Shown here: positions 1-13,100 of the stretch, one piece after another
Layout of the letters: every line of letters starts with the position of its first letter
How positions within the stretch are numbered: the first letter of the stretch is position 1
Origin: Poronia punctata
Lineage: Eukaryota; Ascomycota; Sordariomycetes; Xylariales; Xylariaceae
DNA: 64,000 bases
Assembly: GCA_022579005.1 (NCBI GenBank)
Contig: MU401466.1
Coordinates: forward strand, 1-64,000
Reading direction: 5' to 3'
The notes under the pieces: generated by a model
What the model saw: only the letters and a program-made list of their open reading frames with translations
What the model was told of the DNA's origin: nothing
Databases searched by the model: none
Made by a program: the position numbers and the translations under genes

Positions 1-3000
1 CTTTAAAGCAGTAAAACTAAAGTAAATATTAACTATAGCAAGTTATAAAGTAAATTATTTTATTTTAAAAAAAATTTAAAAATTTTGCTATTATTGCTAA
101 ATATATAACTTAGCGCTTAAACGCTTTAAATTTACTTTAAAAAATTAATTATAAATTTAACTATAAAGTTATTATTAACATAGTTTAAATTAATAAAAAA
201 TAAGTTTTTTATATTATTAATTTAGCTATGTTATTTTAAGCTATAACTTTTATTTAAATAATAAAAGTATATAAAGCGTAAAATATACTTTATAAGTATT
301 AAATTAACGTTTATTAAAAACTGCTTAATTATATAGTATATAACCTTAGTACTAACTTTATTTTAAAAAAGTTTTAAACTAGTACTAAGATTATAAAAAT
401 TATATATAAAAAAATGCTTATTAAAATATATTAAGTACTTAGTAAAATTAAACGCGCATATGCTTTTTTATACTATATTTTTAATATAATTAAAAAAAAG
501 ATTAGCTACTAAAATAATAATAAATTAATTTTATAAATAATAGTAAAAGCTTTTAATAATACTATAAAACTTAATAAACTAATATTTACTTTATTAATAT
601 TTAGTACTTATTTATAAATTAATTATAATTTGCTATTATTATTTAAAATTATTTAGCATATAAAAGCTATTTAAAAAGCTATAAAAGCTATTTAAAATAA
701 AAAAGCAAAAGTAAACATATTATATATGCTTAACACTTAAAATAGCTTTAATTTACTTTTTGTTTTTATTTTTTTTTTATAAAGTAAAGTTTTTATTTAG
801 CAAAAAAAGCAAAAATAAAATAGTTTTTTTAAAGTTTAAGCAATTAAAAATAAAAACGTTATTATTAATATAGTTAATAAACTAATAAAGTTTTATTATA
901 TATAAGTAAAACTATATTAACGCGTAAATAAAATTTTAATAAATATAAACTAAACTAACTATAAAGTAAGTATAAATTAAAATATACTTTTAATAAAAGT
1001 AAAAAACTTGCAACTTTTTACTACTTTAGTAATTATTTACTGTTTTTATAAAAAATTAAAAAAAATAAAATAATAATTATTATATTGTAGTACTTTTTAA
1101 TAATATAATTTAAGTACATAATAGTACTAAAAACGTATTTAAACGTAAAAAAAAAAGCGGATTTTTAATTATTATTAAAACTAAAAAATAAAAGCATTAT
1201 TTTTACTTTTAGTTTACTTTTTAAAAAATTTAATACTTTAAAAATTAATAATTTTTTAAGTATAAAAGTATTTAAATTTATTTGTTTTAACTTTAAAACG
1301 TACTTAAATATTAAACTATTTTTGTTTTAAATAGTATATAAAATTAAAAGCAAAATTACTTAGCTTTATAAAAAATTGCAACTAGTAGTTTAAAGCTATA
1401 ATAATTATAAAAAAAAAACAGTTTTATATTAAGCTTTAATTATTTAATAAATAAATTAATAAGTTATACTTATACTTGCACTATTTTTAATTTAAAACTA
1501 TAATGCTTATAATAAGCTAAAAAATATTATATAAGCATATATATAATTAAAAAATACTTTTTTTTATATTATATATATATGTTTATTTATTAAACTTAAA
1601 AAAAAATATTTTAAAAGTATTATTTTTTAATTACTTTGTTTTTTTTATAGTTTAGCTAAATTTAGTTTATATTAATTTTAAACTTATTATAAATACTATT
1701 AAAATTAACTTAAAATAGTAATATTAACTTATAACCTTTATTTATTATTTATAAAAAGCAAATATAATAAATTTAACATTATTACAATATAAATAAATAA
1801 TACTTTATTATTTACTATACTAGCGTTTTTAGCTAAAAAAAAAAGTAAACTTTTTAAAGCTAAATTTAAAACAAAACTAAAGCAATTTTTTAATAAAAAA
1901 TAAGCTATTAAGTTTAATAGTATAAAGGTTACTTTTTAAAATAAAAAAGTAATTTTTATATAAAAAAGTTAAGCAAAAAATTTAATTAAAATTAACTTTA
2001 TTTTAATTAATATTTTTTAGTAATATATTAGCTAAAAGGTACGTAGTATATATATTAGCAATATATATTAACTTAAAGCTATATTTAACTTATTAACGGC
2101 TATATAAGTTACTAAACTTATAAAAGATAATATTTAAGCGTTAAATAAGCAAATTAACTAGCAGATTAAAAACAAGCACTGCAAATTAATATATATACTT
2201 TTAAACTTAATAAAAGCAAAGCTATTTATTTTTATAAATAGATTATTTGCTAATAATACTAACTTAAGCTTTTAAATTAGTTTTATTATTATTTTTACTA
2301 CTAAATTAATTTTAAATTATAAGCAAGATAAATATAAAATTACTAGCAATATTATATACTAAAACTTAAGTAAATATAAGCGTATTACTTAATTTATTTT
2401 TACTAGTAAACTATATAGTATAGTTAATAAAGTTAATAGCGCTATTGCTTTATATACTATTTTATATTTAATTTTTAAAGTATTTAAATTACTTTTAATT
2501 TTTTTAGTACTTTGTACTAATTTTAAGTTGCTTTACTAGTATTTTATAAAACTTAAAAGTATGCAAAAAAAACGCTTTATAATTAACGTAATATTGCTAT
2601 AAAAATTTTATAAAAAAAAAGAAATTGTAAAAGTATATTAAATTAATAAAAAAGATAACTTTATAGATTTGTTTACAAAAAGAACTTTTAACTAAGCACT
2701 TAAATTTTTTATTATAATAAATTAAATATAAATAAAAATTAAAGCAATAGTAAATTGCTTATAAATTAAAAATAAAAGTATAAAAAAATAAAAATGTAGT
2801 TAAAAAAAAAATAGCAAGTATTAAAATTTTTTTTAATACTTTTAACCTTATTAACTATATTAGAACTATTAAAACGCAAATATTTTATAAATATAAATAT
2901 TTAGTTTTTTATATATTTATTATAAATTATATTAAACTTACTTTATTAAGGAAGTATATGCGCAGTATATGTATATAGTATATAACTAGTATATATAAAG

Positions 3001-5160
3001 TATGCGTTTTTTACGTATTAAATACGTAAAGTGTACATGTTTTTCTTATATCGCTAATAAGTCTTAATTAACTATAAACTTTTATAGCTATATAAGACTT
3101 ACTAAAAAAAGTCTTTATAACTTTCTTTTTCTTTTTATTAATTAAGTTAATATAGTACTATAAATAGTAACGTGTTGTAATTATATTAACCCCTAGCTAG
3201 ACCAATAAAAATAAACTTTTTTTTTATAACCTAATTTTTTTTAATACTTTATATTAAAAAGTATATTAGCTTAAAAGCTTATATATTTTATAAATATTTT
3301 AACTTATATTTTTTATATTTACTATATATTAGTATGCTAATATAAGTTTTATAACTATTTATTTTTAAACTTTATTATTAATTATAATAATAAAAAAAGT
3401 ATATAGTAAAAAATTTATTTTATATATTTTATTTTAGTTATATATTAATTTTATACTTATTATATATAAAGTTTATATAATATATATATTATAATGCTTT
3501 ATAAACTTACTTTAAAAAAGCTTAAGCTTAAAATAACTACTATAAAATTAAGTTTTAATAGCTTTAAAGTTAATAAAATAATAGTAGTTAAAAAGCTAAA
3601 GTTAGCTAATATTAATACTTTTAATAATATATTAAAGTTTTAATTATTACTTTTATTTTTTTTAATATTAAATAATATATAAGTAAAATTATAAGCAAAA
3701 AATAGCTTATAAGCAAAACTATTTTACTAAAAAAAAAAAAAATATAGCAAGCAATAAAAAAAATATTAGTTAGCTTTTTTATATATAAAAGCTTTAATAC
3801 TATAAGCTTTAAATAATTTAAAATTTAAAAGCTTATAAATAATAAAAATAAGTACTTTATTTTATTAATATAATATTATTATTAATTATATTTAAAGTAT
3901 TGTTTACTTTAAAAAATATATAAAGTATAAATATACTTAGCTAAGTTTATAACTATTTTTAAAGCTTTATTTATATAACTTATTTATAAAATTATATAAT
4001 AAGTTATTAAAAATTTTTATATTAACTATAACTTAATTATAAAGTAAACTAAAAACTTTTAATTTTAAGTATTAACTTTAACTATTTTAAAAAAAGCTAA
4101 TAAAGCAATTTTATACTTAGTTTTTATTAGTATATATATTTATTATTTTATATTATATTAATTATATATTAATTATTTACTAATTATATTTATATATAAG
4201 TACTTATTAAGCTATTATTTATATTTACTAAGTTATATTAATAATTAAAAATATATAACTATTATTTTTTATTATAAAAATTATAAAATATATTAATATA
4301 AACTATATTATACTTAAAAAGTACTAGTTTACTTATTATTTTTATAATATAACTTATTAACTTTAAAATATTATTAATAAGCTAAAAAATATAAATAAAA
4401 AGTAAAAAAAGCAAAAAAAGCAACTATATAAATTATAAAAAATTAAAACTAAAAAGATTTTAATTTAGCATAAATAAAATAAAACTATAAAAGCTAGTTA
4501 AGCTACTATAAATATTTTTTTAACTAGTTTAAATTAAATATTATTAATTAAATTATTATAAATATTTTTTTTAGCTAGTTTAAATTAAATATTGCTAATA
4601 AATAAAATAAACTTAAAAATTAAATAAATATATAACCTTTTACTAATAATATAATAATTAAAAATAATAATAATAATATAAATATAAATATAAAAAACTT
4701 TAAAAATAATATTAATAATAATAATAAGCTAGTTAATAAAAAACAATAGTAATAAAAAAAATTAAGCTACTTTTAGCAAATTAGTATATAATAAATATAT
4801 TTATATTTAAGTTAAGTAGCTATAAAATAAAGTTGCTAATAGCTTATTTTATATTATAATTATTTTTTTATATTATATTATAATAAAGTTAAGTACTTAA
4901 CTTTTATAAATATTTAACTTATTAAAATTAAATACTTAAGTTAAGTACTTAACTTTAGCATAGTTAAGTACTTAATATAAAAAAGTTAAGTACCTATACT
5001 TAACGCTAAGCACCTACTACCTATACGCTATACTAAGTACCTAACACTACTTATTAAGTAATTACAGGTACCTAATAGGTACCCATTAACAAACCGTAGC
5101 TATAACAACTAGACCGTAGATACGGTAAGTTATTCTATAACCTACAAAAGCACCTGGGTC
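1..5160. repeat. AT-saturated RIP island
   Basis: No coding capacity in any frame. The DNA is extremely A+T rich: the first two 60-base lines contain only 11 and 9 G/C bases. TpA is everywhere while CpA and TpG are scarce, which is the signature of repeat-induced point mutation acting on both strands of duplicated DNA. Most remaining CpA and TpG lie in GCA and TGC. The composition returns to normal between about 4,980 and 5,160, some 70 bases past the polyketide synthase stop codon. A Copia-like remnant can be read near 2,650. The rest is presumably decayed transposon sequence that I cannot assign. Confidence 0.88.
2400..2760 (+). mobile_element. RIP-degraded Ty1/Copia-like pol remnant (RNase H end)
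   Basis: Within the AT-rich island the plus strand at 2,651-2,680 still reads KDNFIDLFTK. This matches the DxxADxFTK signature near the C-terminal end of the RNase H domain of Ty1/Copia polyproteins. It is followed by a stop and then ALKFF, in keeping with the conserved 'LFTK-L----ALKFF' ending. Flanking codons contain many TAA/TAG stops, as expected from C-to-T mutation. No terminal repeats could be identified, so the limits are approximate and the assignment rests on one motif. Confidence 0.4.
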
Positions 5161-5226
5161 AAACGACGGCATCATTTCCTTTTACCGAGCCTACCACCGA
5201 GTCGCGCATCAAATCCTATCAACCAA

Positions 5227-8200
5227 TTACGAAGAAAGGGGTAATTTGGCCTTCTCCGCCACCAAGATGCCAATATCCCGAATCGTCGCGGCACCCATGA
5301 TATCGAAGGCGGCCAAATTCGCCCTAAAGTCCTTGGCGATCCAATTCCTCAGCTCAATCGCCATCAGCGAATCGACGCCGTAATCTGACAAATGTCTCCA
5401 GGGCTCGACGTCTTCACTAGAGATGGACATGGCCCGCGCGAGTCTGGCGGCTAATCCTTGAACTACTACCTCGCCTCGCTCCTCTGGTCCGGAGGCAGAG
5501 AGGAATAGTGACGAGAAATTAATGTTGTTGGATCCGGATCCTTCTTCGATAGTGGTATTCCGTCCGTCGCGTATGAGAATGGAAAAGGGCGAGAATAGTG
5601 GTCTTTGCGCGAGTGGTGAGGGTTCGAGATTTCGCTGGATGCATGATGCTGGTGTTACGGGGCCTACTAATAACTGAGTGAGATGGTGATTGTCTGTTGA
5701 AGGATCACAGGCGAGATCGAGAAGGGCCATGAGTTCGGTGTCTTCGATCGGCATCATGTTATACGTGACTAGTCTGTTTTGCAAGTACTCGGCCGTCTCG
5801 GCCACGATGCCGATATTGCGGATCCAGCCGAGATCAAGGGAAATCGCCTTCTTCTTCTGATGTCTATGGCGGTAATGGGCCAGGGAATCTTGGAAAGTAC
5901 ATCCTGCCGAGTAGTTGGCCTGGGAGATGCTTCCGTAGATGCCCGACAGAGAGGATAACAGGATGAAGAAATCCAAGGATGAGGGGAGGAATCGGTCGAG
6001 GTTCCATGATGCCTGGACTTTCGAATTGATTGTATCCTGCCATTGGACCTGTGTCATGTTGACGAGTAACGCGTCGTTGAGGGACATGGCGGCGTTGATG
6101 CATCCTTTGATAGGCGGCATCTTCGTCCTTTCACATTCCTCCAGTGCTTTGGTCAGGGATTCTTGCGAGCCGACATCGCATCTCGGGACGGAAACTACCA
6201 CGCCTCGTTCCCTCAGACTAGCGACTAGTTGAATTGCCGAAGCAGATGTCGCGCCTGATCGTGAGAGGAGTATCAGGTTCTTGGCCCCTTTATCGACCAT
6301 CCACTTACTGATCCCCCGTCCGAGCCCGCCTAGACCGCCTGCGATGAGGTAAGAGGCATTCGGATCGAACTTCCACGTCGTCCTCTTGACGAGCCGCTTC
6401 GGAACGAGGTCGGTGTCGTTGACGCGGATGATGACCCGACCCGAGCTTCTCCCGTTTTGAAGGTAGCGGAACGCTTGTTCGATTTGAGAGGCAGGATAGA
6501 TGTTCAGGGGTCTTGGTGGTTCGATAGTTCCGCCAAGGAACAGACCCATCGAGTCCTTGAATAACTTGCCCAGAAGTTCCGGGTCGTACTGCCACATATG
6601 ATGGATATCGACGGCGGAAAAGGTGGTGTTTTTGCGGAATCCTGCCATGGGTAATCCCGCGTTGGCTTCGATGTCGGTTTTCCCAATTTCGATGAAGCGT
6701 CCAAAGGGAGCCAGACATGCCCACGAGGCACGGAGATTGTCGCCCGTCAAGGAATTCAGGACGACATCGACGCCATAATTCCCCGTCAGCCGCATGATAC
6801 CGCGCGCGAAGCTGGTATCGCGGCTGTAAAAGATGTGGTCGGCCGGGATACCGAACTCGTCAACGAGGAGCTGTTTTTTCTCGTTCAGTCCGACAGTGCC
6901 GAAAATCTCGGCACCGATCAGTTTAGCTATTCGAACAGCCATCTGGCCAGTGGCGCCCGATGCCGAATGTATCAGGATCTTGTCTTCCTTGCGGAGTCGA
7001 GCAACTGTGAAGAGGCAATGATAGGCCGTCAGCAACGGGGTGATGGCCGAAACAGCCGTCTCGAATGACATGAAAGGAGGAATCTTGGCAGTCGAGCTGA
7101 CAGGTAGTCGCGGATACGTCCGGATACATGCGCTTGAGCCGCCACACACGCGGTCGCCAGGACGGAACATGGTCGGGTCGCACTTTGACCCGACGCGCGT
7201 CACTATGCCGGCGCAGTCGTACCCCAGACCATCGCCTGGAAGACGGCCGAGGGCGACAAAGACGTCTCGAAAATTCAGAGCCCATGCCTTGGATTCGATC
7301 TCGATCTCATAGGGGTCCAAGTCGTCGTCGTCGCCCGAGGGAAAACATGCCTCTTCAGTGAACTCTAGTGACTCGAGGAAGCCAGGTGTGCGTATTCCTA
7401 ACCTGACTGGCGGCCCTTCTCCCCACGGTTCGTGGTTCAGCTCAGGTTGCACGAGCGAGGTTAGTTTGGCGTTTAGTTCCTTTTCTTCGGCCAGTCGGCC
7501 AGTCTGGGGTTTCCCATCACGAACGATATACTCGACTTCTTTCGAACAGGATTCAAACGTGGCCTCGAGTACTTTCGTCGCGAATTTCGCCAATGTCGTC
7601 GGATCTTCATCGTTTGTGCTTTCTATTGACAATCTGATGATCCTCCTCTCGATATTTTCAGATCGTACGCTGCGCAACAAGCCTAGGGAAACGTCGTAGT
7701 CGGGTCGCTTTGGGTCGTCGGGAGCGACCGAAGTAATCCAGAGTAGGTTTTCTGCTCGGATAAGCAGATTCTTCATGGCTTGGTAGTCTGGGTCGGATAT
7801 GTTGACGAGTAAGGGCTCGGTCACTTCGAGCAAAGTGATGACAATATCATCTGCTTCCCATCGACTCTTCTCGGCCTGTGGTAGAGAAAGCACATGCACG
7901 ATCCGATTGGGATTTTCACTCCTAATCGAGCTTGCCAATTTCGTTGCCTTGGGGTCGGAAGGATTCAGGATTACGATGAGTTTCCCCAGGTCCGAGTCCG
8001 AAGTCTTTTCAGTCGTGAACTCGCAGCGTGTAGATACCATGGTGCTAAAGATGTGTTGGCTCTCATCCGGATCATCTCTCAGGATCAGGTCGTTTCCGGA
8101 GAAGCCATTCTCTCGCAGAGCCATGTCCCATTGCTGTTCCGTAATAGTCGGAGACAGGTCGCGATATTGTTCGACGGAAGACCACCATCCGGGCAACACA

Positions 8201-10160
8201 CCAAAAGCAAAGTTGGTTATGACGTTTGCCGGAATCACGACCTCGAGACACACGAGATGACCTTTGGGGCGGATCAGAGAGCGCAGGTGTCGCAACGTTG
8301 ATTTCAGTTCTCTTGTTGCATGAAGTACACAACCTGCTATGACGAGATCATAGCCGTTTTCTTCAAAACCCTGCTCGAGAGCGCTTCTGTCGAGATCAAA
8401 TGTCTTGAACTCCATTCGACCGGAAAAGTCTTGAAATGTCGTCTTGCCGGTTTGTAAAAAGGAAGGGGAAACATCGGTAAAGGTGTATTCTGCAAACCTG
8501 ATGCCGCCATCGGATTGCTCCAGTTCGCCCAGGGCCGTCAATACATGTTTTGTTATTCCGCCTGTGCCGGCACCAACTTCGAGGATACGCATTGTGGGAT
8601 TCTCATGAGACAGTAGGTCGAAGAGCATCTTGAACCTGCCATCACACGCTCTATCGAAGACGTCGGCGTAAAAGGATGCAGCCAGTCCTGTCTCGAAAGC
8701 GATGCCCAGTGGATCCTTTTCGCCGAGGAGGATAGGTTTTAAATCGCGTGCAATGGCTGGAAATATTTCCCAGGCAGGGTAGAGAGCTGCCAACCCCTTC
8801 AGATGTGCATCCCGGCCGTACAACGCGACGTCTCCATCTTCAACAAGAGAGGCTCTGGTTGTTCCGGTCGACGGAACCTGGGCTACATGGTGCTCCATCC
8901 AGTCGAGGTACTTTTGCAGTGGACCCTGGATTCTTAGACGATCTGTATCCGAAAGGCTATGTAGGGTATCATGCAATACTTTGTTCAGGGTCGGCTCGAG
9001 GATTCGGCGAAACTTGACAAGCGCAGAAGTATCATCCTCATCCTTCCGAGTCCAGTTGGCTTCGAAGAGATATTGAAGCTGTTCCTGGCTCATCATGCTG
9101 AACTGTGGTTTCCAACGAATAGTGTGAAGGTGTTTGATATCGGTCTTGGTGGTTTCTGCCTTGCCCGTGATGGCAGTCATGACGACCTTTCCCATCGCAC
9201 ACAGCGGCGAGCCATCTGCGGCCACTACATGAACAGCTGCCTCGAAACTCTCCGAGCGTACGTTCCCCATACTCTCTGCAGCAACTCGGACATAGGGACT
9301 TTGTGGAGACTTCCAGCCGTGGGCCGATATCCACACGTCGTATAAGTGGGTAGGGACAGTCGTCTGTAGCTCCTCACTGAGACCTCTTGTTACCGGCGCG
9401 ACGAGGATTTGCAGACAACAATCGAGAAGGGCGGGATGGACAAAGCTCTCGGCTTCTTGATTTACGGCCGTTGTCGCGTTGATATGTGCCGTCGCAGTCG
9501 AATGTCCATCCCAGAAAATCTTGTCGAGAAGCTGGAATGTTTCTCCATACGTGATCCCCCCTTTTCTGCATTTTTCGTAAAAGTCGAGGCGGTCGATCGT
9601 GCTGGTACAAGACCTTGTCATCTTCTCGACCTCGTCCTTGATATTTTCTTTCCACAGGCTGAATTCCAAGCCGGAATCGACTTCGGTTAACACATTCTGC
9701 TCATATTGCACCTGAATGCGGGCTTGGAAACACTCGGTCCAGTGACCACCAGACTGGGTCATGATCTTGACATCGGACCATAGCGACTCCTTCTCATGAG
9801 CTGCATTTACTTGACGTAACTGTACCAACGTCTCCGTACTCTCTTCATCTGTTTTTCCGACGACAAGAGGGTTCATGAAATGGGCTTCTTTGATGTTGAA
9901 TCCGACGACCTGTCTATTTGCCGGACACATCTGTTTGACTGCCTCGATGGCCATAACCACCATTCCGGTTCCTGGATAAAGAAAAGAATCTCGGACCTAG
10001 AGGGTTTCACCGGCTTTATAAGTCCCGTAAAGATCAAGGAGTTGGAAGAAAGGAAAAGGAGAAAAAAAAAGGGGGGGGGGGGGGGGGGTGTCTTAAAACG
10101 TGGTCTCTTGGACAAGGGGTCGACTCTGCACTTANNNNNNNNNNCCGCCCCACCCCCCCG

Positions 10161-10191
<31 letters not shown>

Positions 10192-13100
10192 CCCCCCCCC
10201 CCCCCGCCCCCCCCCCCCCCCCCCCTCGTCTTACAACGTGGTCTCTTGTCCAATGGGTCGACTCTGCACTGATAAATCTCCTCCACTTGGGTTCCAATGG
10301 GTTCCAATCATGATGCCGTGCCCCTAACGAGTCTGCCGGGGCGCTTTTGCGCAATCTATAGTCACGGCTTAATCTCGGTTCGCGCCAGTAAGCTGTCGAA
10401 TGATTAAAGGGATATTCCGGACAGTCTATACAAAATGGTCGCTTGTCGACGTTACTATCGTTTTCAACTTGGTTGACGGAAGTGATTGAAACCGGGACAC
10501 CATTACAAAACAGTTGCCCGATTAGTTCCATAATAGACCCAAGGGAAGACTTGGACTTGAAAAGTGTGGAATGATATCGAGCTGCTTTCTTGCTGCTCTT
10601 CAAGTAGCCGAGGGTGTCTCGGATTGGACGGCGTAGAGCGGGATGCGGTCCGATTTCGACAAGGTCGGTGATATGGCTAGTGAGACCAAGTTTCGAATAT
10701 TCCAACGTAAGAGTCGTCAGGGCGTCGGAGAATCGGACTGGTGATACCAGACCATTCACCCAATATTGTGCGTCCAAGAGAAGAGAGGGATCGATAACCT
10801 GGCCGGTAACCGAAGATATCATGGGTATGGACTGCCGTGCCTGAGCGGGAGCCCCCTTGGGATCGCAGTATTTGATATCATGAATCAGTACTGCGTACTC
10901 GGCTCCGATGCTTTGCATTGACGGGGAATGAAATGGAATGCTAGTGTTGATCTTTTGAGCAAAGATCCCCTCTCCGTCCAGATTCTGCCTGATAAGTTCC
11001 AAGGCCTCTTCAGGACCAGATAATGTCGTGTTGTCTGGACTGTTGATGCAGGCTACGTGGACTTGGGCAGCCAAAGCTGGACCGAGTATGGAACCAATGT
11101 AGTTCCCAACATCCATCCATGGGATGTTGACTGATATCATTGCTCCCGGAACGGTTGCCGTCCGCTTCAACTTTCCCACCAGTTGGCCTCGAAAATACGC
11201 CACTTTGCAGGCAGAAGTCAAAGACAAAGCACCGGACGCGTAAGCACTAGCGATTTCGCCAGCGGAATGACCCATGACAAGACATGGAACGAGACCAAAG
11301 CTTTTCAAAAGTTCGACGAGACCGATCTGGACAGCAGTGATCATGGGTGCACTATATTCGGGGCTGTCAATGTCCTCGCCGCTTTTCAACTTGTCTGTGT
11401 TTTTTTTCGCTTCATATTAGCCTTCGTCGGCGCCCCAGCTGTCTCCTCGGCCTCTCAGGTAGATCCTTACCGATAATAGACCAACGACATCCCAAATCGT
11501 CTAACACGTTGTCGACCTGTCTAAGAGTCCGCCCAAACACGGTGTAGTGTAGTAACTCCAGACCCATACCAGGATATTGAGTCCCTTGTCCCGTGAAGAC
11601 AAAGGCGACCCGAGCTTCTGGCGATGCACGTGTCGGCTTCACCGTCAAAAGTGTCGTGTTTTCGACCTCGTGATGGCCATTGGTCATCGAACTGGGCCTT
11701 ACAACGGCATAGGTGCGCCATAGCATCGCCGTTCGACGGGCGGCCAAGGTGAAGGCAAGCCCGCCGAGCTTAGCCTGATCATGCTGGATAAAGGTCCGAC
11801 AGTATTCCTCGTATTTCCTGACTAGGATATTCAGAGTCTGTTCATCTGCTGCCGTCCATACCAAGAGGCGTGATGATGGGTTGTGGGGAATAGTTCCGTT
11901 TTGAACAGTCGAGTCGTTACTGCTGGTGAAACCTTTTAGAGTCAAGTCTGCAGCTCCATTTCTTCCCGCCCCATCCACTGAGACATCGTGAGACTCACTC
12001 GCACCGACCAATGCAGAGAAATTTAAACTAGATTTCAGCCAATCTCTTGTACCCAACCCAAAGTTCCGAGCTTTTTCAGGCGCAGGCCGAGTAATAACAG
12101 TCGCATGGTTGCCCTTTAATCCTCGAGTTTGAAGGTAATGAAAGGCATCATCCATCACCACGTGAGCGTTAGATCCGCCGAATCCAAATGAGTTGACAGA
12201 TATTCGACGCGGGCCTTCTGTTGCCGGCCACGGAACACAATCTGTGGGCACTCGAAGATGGAACAGTTCGGCATCGATTCCCGGGTTTAGTGATTCGAAG
12301 ACGGCATTGGGCGGAATAATTCCCTTTTCAAGCACCAGCATGCCTTTAATGATTCCAGCCAGCCCAGAGCTCCCCTCGAGATGGCCAATGTTTGACTTTA
12401 TAGAGCCGCTTTAATGACCCATGTTAGATTAGACCCATAATCGAGGTGAGGTTCCATAGGTATCAAAAAGAAAACAGGAAAATTAGCTTAGGCATTACTT
12501 ACACATAGAGTGGATCGTCTTCTGAGCGAGCCGATCCGAATACTCTTCCTATCGCGGTCACTTCAGTAGGATCGCCCACTGCCGTCCCAGTTCCATGCGC
12601 TTCGACATAACGCGTTGATTCAAAGTCAAGACCGGCTTGCTTGTACACCTCTCTAATCAGCATTTCCTGCGCCTTTGCACTAGGTTGGGTTATGATGGCC
12701 GTATGGCCGTTCTGGTTAGATCCGGTCGCCCGGATGACGGCACGGATCATGTCCCCGTCCCGGACAGCATCTGGAACGGGCTTGATAACTAAAGCGACTA
12801 TTCCCTCCCCTCGAGCATATCCATTCGCGCGACTGTCAAAGCTGTAGCACAGACTGTCGGGAGATAAGTAGTTGCCGTTTGCCAATGAGACGGAACCCTC
12901 CGGACCCAAAATGAGGTTGGCACCGGTGACGAGGGCCATCGAGGCCTCTTTAGTTCGGAGCGATTGACATGCCAGATGGAAGGCTATCATACTGCCTGAG
13001 CAGGCAGTGTCAATGTGTACACTGGGCCCTAGTAGATCAAAGTACCAGCTAACACGATTAGCCAACATAGATACAGCCGTCCCATTGATCGTCAGTCGCC

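Noticed and set aside
10034..10327. Gly- or Pro-rich open frames across the N gap
   Set aside because: They are produced by the poly-G/poly-C tracts at the contig ends and sit in an intron. They are not genes.
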